Shown piece by piece: positions 58,071-64,000 of a DNA stretch of 64,000 bases. Position 1 is the first letter of the stretch. Each line of letters opens with the position of its first letter. Origin of the DNA: Nonomuraea harbinensis (GTDB lineage Bacteria > Actinomycetota > Actinomycetes > Streptosporangiales > Streptosporangiaceae); assembly GCF_019396385.1 (NCBI RefSeq), contig NZ_JAHKRN010000012.1, forward strand, positions 124,001 through 188,000, given 5' to 3'. Under the pieces are notes generated by a model that was not told the DNA's origin, ran no database searches, and saw only the letters and a program-made list of their open reading frames with translations. The translations under genes and the position numbers were made by a program.

Positions 58071-59254
58071 TTGAGCCTGACGGGCAGCCGGGCCAGGCCG
58101 CGCAGCACCAGGTTCTCCTTGTACGGCGGATCCGCGTCGGCCAGCTCCAGCCCCGGCGCGGCCCTGGCCAGCGCGGCCAGCGCCACCTCCCCTTCCAGCC
58201 GGGCCAGCGGCGCACCCAGGCAGAAGTGCACCCCCAGACCGAACGCCAGATGCCTGCCAGGCGCCCGCCCCACGTCGAACCGGTCCGGGTCGGGGAAGGC
58301 CGCCGGGTCGCGGTTGGCCGCGCCGACCAGCGCCAGCGTCGACGTGCCCGCCGGCACCCGGACGCCGCCCAGCTCGGCGTCCTCCAGCGCGACGCGGGCC
58401 GTGAGCTGGACCGGCGGGTCATACCTGAGCACCTCCTCCACGACCTCCCTGGGCCGCTCGGCCGCCCGCCCCAGCACGCCGTGCCTGACCAGGTTGAGCA
58501 CGCCGTTGGCGATGAGGTTGACGGTCGTCTCGTGACCGGCCACCAGCAGCAGCACACACGTGGCCAGCAGCTCGCGCTCGGTCAGCTCCTCGACCTGGAC
58601 GAGCGCGCTGAGCAGGTCGTCGGCCGGCCGCTCCCGCCGCAGCGCGATGAGACCCTGGAAGTAGTCATGGAACTCGCGCCGGTGGCGTTGTGAGCGCTCG
58701 GTCAGCTCGTCGGTGACGATCGGGTCGAGGCTGCGCGCCAGGGTCTCGCTCCAGCCGCGGAAGCGCTCGTGGTCCGCCGCCGGCACGCCCAGCATCTCGC
58801 TGATCACCATGACGGGCAGCGGGTAGGCGAAGTCGCGGACCAGGTCGGCCTCGTCGGGCAGCCCGGCGATCAGGTCCGCGGTGATCGTCTCGATGCGCGG
58901 GCGCAGCCGCCGCACCATGCCGGGCGTGAAGGCCTTGCTGACGAGTCCGCGCATCCGGGTGTGGTCCGGCGGGTCCATCATGAGGAACGAACGGACCGGT
59001 TCGTCCGGCCCGGCGGGCGCGGGAGTGGGGCCGTGACCGAAACGAGGGTCGCGCAACAGGGCCGAGCAGAGCTCGTGGGAGGTGGCGACGAGCAGCCCGC
59101 CGCGCGTCCGGAAGAGCGGCCCGCTCTCGCGCAGCTTCCGGTATCGGGAATACGGCTCGCGCAGGAACGCATAATCGTACGGATCGAAACCCAGCATGTC
59201 GCTGGGGGTCAGCATGGACGGCGGCGCGCTGTCAGAGTCCTTGTGATCGATCAT
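58055..59254 (-). CDS. cytochrome P450
   Basis: 399-residue soluble P450. I-helix LLLVAGHETTVNLIANG, ExxR in EEVLRYDPPVQLTAR, and the haem loop AFGLGVHFCLGAPLARLE (Cys345). Start at ATG 59254 (MIDHKDSD) is chosen over an upstream Met at 59293. Resembles CYP107-like secondary-metabolism P450s. It diverges from a minimal LuxR-type HTH gene that may control it. Substrate unknown. Confidence 0.93.
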   Translation of the reverse strand: MIDHKDSDSAPPSMLTPSDMLGFDPYDYAFLREPYSRYRKLRESGPLFRTRGGLLVATSHELCSALLRDPRFGHGPTPAPAGPDEPVRSFLMMDPPDHTRMRGLVSKAFTPGMVRRLRPRIETITADLIAGLPDEADLVRDFAYPLPVMVISEMLGVPAADHERFRGWSETLARSLDPIVTDELTERSQRHRREFHDYFQGLIALRRERPADDLLSALVQVEELTERELLATCVLLLVAGHETTVNLIANGVLNLVRHGVLGRAAERPREVVEEVLRYDPPVQLTARVALEDAELGGVRVPAGTSTLALVGAANRDPAAFPDPDRFDVGRAPGRHLAFGLGVHFCLGAPLARLEGEVALAALARAAPGLELADADPPYKENLVLRGLARLPVRLNRPRL

Positions 59255-59343
59255 TGCGCTTGGAAATGTGCCGACATACGCCGAGTACTTCACGTAGGAC
59301 GGATCATGTCAATGGCTATGGTCAAGTAGGGCAGATCTTACGC

Positions 59344-59373
59344 TTGACGGCCTTTGCCGGATGCGTTTACGTA
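59344..59373 (+). promoter_or_regulatory. candidate sigma-70 promoter for small HTH gene
   Basis: TTGACG at 59344-59349 and TACGTA at 59368-59373 are separated by 18 bases. This fits a housekeeping-type promoter for the small HTH gene starting at 59444. Confidence 0.45.
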
Positions 59374-59443
59374 GTCGGGGCGAGCAGCCTTTCGCTCGTG
59401 CCAGGACGTCACCGAGTAGTGCTGTTGGGGGGGAGGGCTCCCG

Positions 59444-59656
59444 ATGGATGTGCTCAGTGAAAATGTTGAACTGAGCCATGCAGATCTGGCGTTGCTGGCG
59501 GAGCTGGCCAAGGGCGTCACAGTAGACCGAGTGGGGAGGCGCCTTGATTGCAGCGGCCGCACGGTGCGCCGAAGACTGAGGGGCATCTGCGACCGGATCG
59601 GGGTGGCCACGGCCATCGAAGCCGTGGCCTGGGCCGCGCGCCGCCAGCTGATCTAG
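59444..59656 (+). CDS. minimal LuxR-type helix-turn-helix protein
   Basis: 70-residue protein made almost only of a LuxR/GerE helix-turn-helix: LALLAELAKGVTVDRVGRRLDCSGRTVRRRLRGI (span given), ending VAWAARRQLI. It has no sensor or receiver domain. ATG 59444 follows GGGGGGAGGG. It lies divergent from the P450 gene and convergent with the NlpC/P60 gene. Possible small regulator or competitor of other LuxR-family proteins. Confidence 0.75.
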   Translation: MDVLSENVELSHADLALLAELAKGVTVDRVGRRLDCSGRTVRRRLRGICDRIGVATAIEAVAWAARRQLI

Positions 59657-59659
59657 CCG

Positions 59660-60703
59660 TCAGTCGGCGATGCGCACCGCTCCGGCGTAGGGGCGCCGGT
59701 CGAGTGAGGCGATGCGTACGACGTCGCCCGTGCGCGGCGCGTGCACCATCATGCCGCCGCCGAGGTAGATGCCCACGTGGTGCAGGTCGCTGTAGAAGAA
59801 GACCAGGTCGCCGGGGCGCAGCTCCTCGCGCGCGATGTGCCTGCCCGCCGTCCACTGGTCGCCGGTGTAGTGGGGCAGCGAGATGCCGACGCGCTGGTAG
59901 GCGGCCATGACCAGCCCCGAGCAGTCGTAGCCGTTGGGGCCTTCCGCGCCCCAGACGTACGGCTTGAGCTGCTGGGTGAGGGCCCAGCGGGCGGCCTGGG
60001 CCGCCTTGCCGTCGCCGGGGATGGGCAGGGTCACCTTGACGGCCCTGGTGCCGGGGCGGCCGGCCTCGCCGAGCGCGCGCTGGAACAGCCGGCTCTCGAC
60101 CTTGGTGACGAGCTTGGAGATCCGGTCGCGCTTGGCCCCGAGGTCCTTGACGATCTTGTTGACCTCGTCGATGCGGGTCTGGGCGCCGGTCCTGGCCCGC
60201 TCGGCCGCGTCCATCGCCTTGGTCAGTTTGAGGACCTCCTCGCTCTGCTGCTGTCGCAGGGCGTAGGTGGTGGCCGCGCGGTCGAGGTAGCTCTCGGGGT
60301 CGCCGCCGGTGGTGAAGGCGAGCACCCGGCTGAGGCCGCCCGACATGTATTCGGCCTCGACCAGCTGCGACGCCCTGGTCTTCTTCGTGGCCAGGTCGGC
60401 CTCGCTGGCGGCGAGCCTCTTCTTGGCGTTCTCCACGGCCTTCTTGGCCGTCTTGAGCTTCTCGCGCTGGCCGTTGTACTGCTCGGTGAGGGTCTCGATC
60501 TCCAGGTGCATCTCCTCGACCTGCTCGGAGAGCTCCTTGAGCGAGGGCTTGGGGTCGGCGGCGACGGTCCCCGCGGGAGCGGCGACGAGCAGCGCGGCGA
60601 GGGTGGCGCCCACGATGCCCAGCCTGCGGCCGTGGCCGGCCCGTTCCGGAGGGCGGGCGCGCTCGCCCGCGGAACTCCCCCTGCGGTCGCGCGTGCGCTT
60701 CAC
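59660..60703 (-). CDS. secreted NlpC/P60 peptidoglycan endopeptidase under c-di-AMP riboswitch
   Basis: 347-residue cell-wall hydrolase of the RipA/RpfC-associated kind. Basic N-terminus and signal helix (LGIVGATLAALLVAAPAGTVA), a long coiled-coil region (residues ~55-210), then NlpC/P60 with Cys261 (YDCSGLVMAAYQ), HHVGIYLGG and MVHAPRTG. GTG 60703 is preferred; TTG 60706 is also possible behind AAGGAG. A c-di-AMP riboswitch in its leader links it to cell-wall/osmotic control. Confidence 0.92.
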   Translation of the reverse strand: MKRTRDRRGSSAGERARPPERAGHGRRLGIVGATLAALLVAAPAGTVAADPKPSLKELSEQVEEMHLEIETLTEQYNGQREKLKTAKKAVENAKKRLAASEADLATKKTRASQLVEAEYMSGGLSRVLAFTTGGDPESYLDRAATTYALRQQQSEEVLKLTKAMDAAERARTGAQTRIDEVNKIVKDLGAKRDRISKLVTKVESRLFQRALGEAGRPGTRAVKVTLPIPGDGKAAQAARWALTQQLKPYVWGAEGPNGYDCSGLVMAAYQRVGISLPHYTGDQWTAGRHIAREELRPGDLVFFYSDLHHVGIYLGGGMMVHAPRTGDVVRIASLDRRPYAGAVRIAD

Positions 60704-60721
60704 CAATCGAGCTCCTTCCGT

Positions 60722-60860
60722 AGCGCGCCGACCGGGTTAGCTGACGGGTTCGGGCTCGGACCGGCCCTACCGAGCGAGGTGCTCGGACTCACCCCTGGCG
60801 GCGCCGCTCGAACGCCGCCGGCGGGTCCCCGGCTCCCCTTGCGGGGATTGGGCGCGTCTC
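60722..60860 (-). ncRNA. c-di-AMP (ydaO-type) riboswitch
   Basis: On the minus strand the leader shows the conserved ydaO segments: GCCGGGGACCCGCC, AGGGGTGAGTCCGAG, GGTAGGGCCGGTCCGAG and GAACCCGTCAGCTAACCCGG. This RNA class commonly precedes cell-wall hydrolase genes in actinobacteria and turns them off when c-di-AMP is high. Limits are approximate. Confidence 0.88.
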
Positions 60861-61150
60861 CGCGCCACATGCGCGGGGACATCGACGCTGGACACTAATG
60901 CACCGAGGGTTCCTGCTCAACCGGAACTACAGACTCTGTAGAGATTTCACAACCGGGGGGTCACAGGGTGGTCTCGTAAAGCGCGGTACGGCAAAGACTT
61001 CATGTCCTCTTTGTGCCTGCTTGGACCAGGCGTGGAACGGTAGGAAACCTCCAACGCCACAGGTGCTCGTACAGCCACGAGACGTTACAAGATGGGCGCA
61101 AGTCCGGGGTTAGGGGTGAGCCGTAATCACAAACTGTAGGCTGGAGGGTC

Positions 61151-61708
61151 ATGGAGCAGGTCGCCGAACGTCCCCTTCCCGACACGCAGGTCCTGGTCCG
61201 GCGTGCCCGGACGCCGGATGTCAAGGCCATCAAGCTCCTGGTCGACACCTATGGAGGCCCCGGCCCCCGGCTGCTGGAGAAGGCCACGGTCACCCTGTAC
61301 GAGGACGTGCAGGAGTTCTGGGTCGCCGAGCGCGACGGCAAGGTCGTCGGCTGCGGGGCGCTGCACGTCCTCTGGGAGGACCTGGCGGAGATCCGCACCG
61401 TGGCGGTCCACCCCGAGGCGCGCGGGCTGGCCATCGGCCACCGCATCGTCACGGCCCTCATCGACACGGCCAAAGAGCTCGGCCTGCAACGTGTTTTCTG
61501 CCTCACATTCGAGGTCGACTTCTTCGCGAGACACGGATTCCGGGTGATCAAAGGCACCCCGGTCTCGCCCGAGGTCTACGCCGAACTCCTGGCCTCGTAC
61601 GACGAGGGCGTGGCCGAGTTCCTGGACCTGGAACACGTCAAGCCCAACACCCTGGGGAACACACGGATGTTGCTCCACCTGACCTCGGGTGATGCGGATC
61701 TTGACTGA
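61151..61708 (+). CDS. argA: amino-acid N-acetyltransferase (ArgA-type GNAT)
   Basis: 185-residue GNAT enzyme of the mycobacterial Rv2747-like N-acetylglutamate synthase group. It has VRRARTPDVKAIKLLVDTYG at the N-terminus, the acetyl-CoA motif VAVHPEARGLAIGHRIV and FFARHGFRVIKG. Makes N-acetylglutamate for arginine synthesis (family assignment). ATG 61151 follows GGAGG. The 250 bases upstream to the riboswitch contain no recognised gene. Confidence 0.87.
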   Translation: MEQVAERPLPDTQVLVRRARTPDVKAIKLLVDTYGGPGPRLLEKATVTLYEDVQEFWVAERDGKVVGCGALHVLWEDLAEIRTVAVHPEARGLAIGHRIVTALIDTAKELGLQRVFCLTFEVDFFARHGFRVIKGTPVSPEVYAELLASYDEGVAEFLDLEHVKPNTLGNTRMLLHLTSGDADLD

Positions 61709-61805
61709 CAGAAAAGGTGATTGTTGATACCCATGTCGATACGTTGTCCAGGACAGGCATGTGCCCTGACACGTGCCACATGCGCACGCGAAGCGAGGTG
61801 ACACG

Positions 61806-63107
61806 GTGAGCACCGGACAGCCGCCGTATCCGCAGGATGAATCTGGCGAGAATCATCCGGGATACGGGCACAACCCGGGACACCCCCATGGGGAGGATCC
61901 CGACGCGACGGTCGTGGGCTACAGGGCCGACGACCCCTACGGCCAGGGCCAGTACGGCCAGCAGCCCCCGTACGGGCAGCAGCAGTACGGTCAGCCGGGT
62001 CAGCAGGGCTACGGCCAGCAGGGCGCGTCCCAGCCGGGCTACGGCCAGCCCCAGTACGGCCAGCAGCCCGACTACGGCCAGCAGGGTTACGGCCAGCAGC
62101 CCCAGTACGGTCAGCAGGCTCCCTCGCAGCCCGAGTACGGCCAGCCCCAGTACGGCCAGCAGGCCCCTTCCCAGCCTGACTACGGCCAGCAGCCCCAGTA
62201 CGGCCAGCAGGCTCCCTCGCAACCCGACTACGGCCAGCAGCCCCAGTACGGTCAGCAGCAGTACGGCCAGCCCGGCTACGGCCAGCAGCCCTCCTCGGGC
62301 CAGCAGGCTTACGGTCAGCAGGGCTACGGGCAGCAGGCCCCCTCCCAGCCCGGTTACGGCCAGCAGCCCGATTCCCAGTCCGGCTACGGTCAGCAGGCCT
62401 ACGGCCAGCAGGGTTACGGTCAGCAGCCGCAGTCAGGGCAGCAGTACGGCCAGCCCGGCTACGGCCAGCAGCCCCAGTACGGCCAGCAGCAGTACGGCCA
62501 GCCCGGCTACGGCCAGCAGCCCCAGTACGGCCAGCAGTACGGCCAGCCCGCCTATGGGCAGCCGGGCTACGGCCAGCCGGTCGGCGTGCAGCCTCCGGGC
62601 GCCCCCGCGCCGCTGGCGGAGTGGTGGCAGCGGCTGGTGGCCCGTCTCATCGACGGCTGCATCTTCGGCGTCGTCTACTTCCTCATCTCCATGGTGCTGA
62701 CCATCTTCTTCGTGGCCAGCTACAACTCCGTGGGGGGTGTCACCACGGGCTTCCTGAGCTCGTTCGTGGTCGGTCTCATCCAGTGGATCCTGCTGGTCGG
62801 CCTCTACGTCGCCTACGACTACTTCATGACCAAGATGAACGGTCAGACGGTCGGCAAGATGGTGATGGGGATCAAGGTCGTCCCCGTGGGCGGCGCCATG
62901 CCCCCCGGCGGCCTGCCGGGCAACATGGCGCTGAAGCGGGCCGGCGGCACGTGGGGTGGCTATGCGCTCGGGATCGTCCCGCTCATCGGTACCTTCCTCG
63001 GCGCGATCGCGGTCATGCTCAATGCCGCCTCGCAGCTGTGGGACAAGCCGCTGCAGCAGACGTTCGCCGACAAGTTCGCCGGCACCGTCGTGGTGAAGAT
63101 CAAGTAG
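61806..63107 (+). CDS. RDD-family membrane protein with long YGQ-rich repeat region
   Basis: 433-residue protein. Residues ~40-260 are a low-complexity array of YGQQ, QPGYGQ and APSQP repeats made of Tyr, Gly, Gln and Pro. Residues ~265-430 are an RDD membrane domain with three or more helices ([57 protein letters not shown]) and the [10 protein letters not shown] motif. GTG 61806 is the start. The repeat part is probably cytoplasmic and disordered. Function unknown. Confidence 0.85.
   Translation: MSTGQPPYPQDESGENHPGYGHNPGHPHGEDPDATVVGYRADDPYGQGQYGQQPPYGQQQYGQPGQQGYGQQGASQPGYGQPQYGQQPDYGQQGYGQQPQYGQQAPSQPEYGQPQYGQQAPSQPDYGQQPQYGQQAPSQPDYGQQPQYGQQQYGQPGYGQQPSSGQQAYGQQGYGQQAPSQPGYGQQPDSQSGYGQQAYGQQGYGQQPQSGQQYGQPGYGQQPQYGQQQYGQPGYGQQPQYGQQYGQPAYGQPGYGQPVGVQPPGAPAPLAEWWQRLVARLIDGCIFGVVYFLISMVLTIFFVASYNSVGGVTTGFLSSFVVGLIQWILLVGLYVAYDYFMTKMNGQTVGKMVMGIKVVPVGGAMPPGGLPGNMALKRAGGTWGGYALGIVPLIGTFLGAIAVMLNAASQLWDKPLQQTFADKFAGTVVVKIK
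61940..62582 (+). repeat. imperfect tandem codon repeats for YGQ units
   Basis: About 640 bases made of many copies of a 9-15 base unit around tacggccagcag, coding YGQQ-type motifs in the RDD protein. The array is likely length-variable by slippage. Confidence 0.9.
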
Positions 63108-63120
63108 CCTGTACGGCTCG

Positions 63121-63157
63121 GAAAACAGGGATCGGTGATCCACCGGTCCCTGTTTTC
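63121..63157 (+). terminator. terminator after RDD gene
   Basis: GAAAACAGGGA (63121-63131) and TCCCTGTTTTC (63147-63157) form an 11-base-pair stem with a T-rich 3' arm, 14 bases after the RDD stop. Confidence 0.85.
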
Positions 63158-63218
63158 GCGTGTGTGCTCCGTACCAGAATGGGAACGGTCGGGACACCGA
63201 TGGGGCGAGGTGAGGGTT

Positions 63219-63704
63219 ATGGCCACGACGCCGCGGGCCGATCCGGTGCCCGCGGAATGGTGGGAACGGCTGGCCGCCCGGCTCATTGAAGCGCTCGTCT
63301 TCGGGGTGTTCTATTACATTCTGTTCATCGCGCTGTGGGGTATCTTCCGTACTGTCGGGGTGCTGGAGCTCTTCGGGGGCCGTTTGCCGGGCGTGTTCGC
63401 ATGGGTGTTGGCCGGGCTGGGTTATACGGTCTACGACTGGGTCACGCTTTCACGAGGCGGGCGCACGTTCGGCAAGGCGATCATGCGCATTCGGGTGGAG
63501 CCGGCCCGGCTGGGGGCGCGTGACCGGTTGAAACGGGTCCTCGGCTATCCGGCCCCGGCCATCGTGATGGGCATTCCGGTGCTCAATCTGCTGGCCGGAA
63601 TGTACGTGTTCGCGGTGGGCCTGCTCATCCTGATCGACAAGCCGCTGCAGCGTGGGCCCCATGACAAGCTGGCCGGAACCCTCGTCGTTAAAGATCATTC
63701 CTGA
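63219..63704 (+). CDS. RDD-family membrane protein
   Basis: 161-residue membrane protein with three to four helices and the RDD features EWWERLAARLIEALVFGVFYYI and FGKAIMRIRV. It lacks the repeat region of its upstream relative. ATG 63219 follows GAGGTGAGGG. A terminator separates the two genes, so it has its own promoter or read-through. Function unknown. Confidence 0.85.
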   Translation: MATTPRADPVPAEWWERLAARLIEALVFGVFYYILFIALWGIFRTVGVLELFGGRLPGVFAWVLAGLGYTVYDWVTLSRGGRTFGKAIMRIRVEPARLGARDRLKRVLGYPAPAIVMGIPVLNLLAGMYVFAVGLLILIDKPLQRGPHDKLAGTLVVKDHS

Positions 63705-63967
63705 GCTGGGAAGCCTGGGCGCCGCTTTTCAGGAAACTTGGGGTAGATCCGGTAAGGCACCTGGAGAGACTGGCATTAGGCTATGAGGCGTCCGGGTTGC
63801 CGGATGTTGATGCCCCTGCCAGGCTATGGGCATCTGTGTGCCGCTATGGTCTGCGGTGCGAAGGTCGTCGACAGGGCGACACCCGGGGCGGTCAAGCCCG
63901 CGCCCGCCGCACCGCGCGTGCATAAAAGGCCAGGAAACCCCCCCGTCCGCTGTGGAGGCGAGGACGA

Positions 63968-64000
63968 ATGGAAGTTGTGACAGAGGTTTTGTCGGCGCTC
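63968..64000 (+). CDS. start of an unidentified gene (truncated at window edge)
   Basis: ATG at 63968 begins MEVVTEVLSAL and runs off the window. GGAGG and GAGGACG lie just upstream, a good ribosome-binding site. Too short to identify. Confidence 0.5.
   Translation, partial: MEVVTEVLSAL

Noticed and set aside
60900..61150. Possible small RNA or tRNA upstream of the acetyltransferase
   Set aside because: No T-loop, anticodon stem or known RNA motif could be found.
61940..62582. Repeat array as CRISPR or non-coding satellite
   Set aside because: It encodes YGQ repeats within a clear gene and keeps reading frame.

Overview
This is a very GC-rich, gene-dense stretch of actinobacterial chromosome. 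GTG and TTG starts, ATGA/GTGA overlaps between genes, twin-arginine and lipoprotein signals, and an actinobacterial SAM-IV and a c-di-AMP (ydaO) riboswitch all point there. The order ppa, dacB, metalloprotease, tilS, hpt, ftsH, folE, folP, folB, folK, DUF3180, nuoD2, then panC, nadB/nadC, coaX, lysS is, from memory, the conserved Streptomyces-like core order. Gene content suggests a filamentous actinomycete, perhaps Streptosporangiaceae (Nonomuraea-like). That family guess is an inference.

Layout. 1-2.1 kb: furA-katG oxidative-stress operon (katG runs off the left edge). 2.1-4.7 kb: unrecognised membrane proteins. 4.7-8.6 kb: two FAD oxidoreductases around a TetR regulator whose probable operator occurs at both promoters. 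8.6-13.8 kb: accessory genes, including a frameshifted methyltransferase, an ArsR/SRPBCC pair, a short calcium-repeat exported protein, and DUF1266 and DUF305 proteins. 13.8-21.7 kb: carbohydrate operon (GntR repressor, sugar ABC importer without its ATPase, GH38 alpha-mannosidase, glucarate-dehydratase-like enolase-superfamily enzyme). 21.8-27.9 kb: protease-inhibitor/lipoprotein pair, a GlxA regulator with a DJ-1 protein, and a minus-strand operon of a secreted beta-propeller protein, a DUF4432 mutarotase-like protein and an SDR; the last operon may share the GntR operator. 28-33.3 kb: ABC-F ATPase with a possible leader peptide, a lipoprotein, a sigma factor fused to an anti-sigma zinc motif and a membrane anchor, and an NlpC/P60 hydrolase.

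33.3-44 kb is housekeeping: pyrophosphatase, penicillin-binding protein, tRNA-Ile lysidine synthetase, purine salvage, FtsH and the folate pathway. 44-50.4 kb holds an orphan NuoD (complex I 49-kDa homologue) with an altered quinone site, a SAM-IV-controlled cysteine desulfurase-like enzyme, TerC, a P450, and a MidA/NDUFAF7-type methyltransferase, which in mitochondria modifies the NuoD homologue. 50.7-55.9 kb is a cofactor operon (DUF2520 dehydrogenase, panC, a NadB-NadC fusion, coaX) ending in a strong terminator. 56.5-64 kb: lysS, a second P450, a minimal LuxR-type HTH protein, an NlpC/P60 hydrolase under a c-di-AMP riboswitch, an ArgA-type acetyltransferase and two RDD membrane proteins, one with a long YGQ-rich repeat.

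The best leads for new biology are the orphan NuoD with its putative methyltransferase, the NadB-NadC fusion with a palindrome at its promoter, the one-polypeptide sigma/anti-sigma protein, the two-site TetR operator, the DUF2520 protein in the pantothenate/NAD operon, and the triple-hairpin and repeat-filled spacer after dacB. No tRNA, rRNA, CRISPR array, insertion sequence or prophage was seen.
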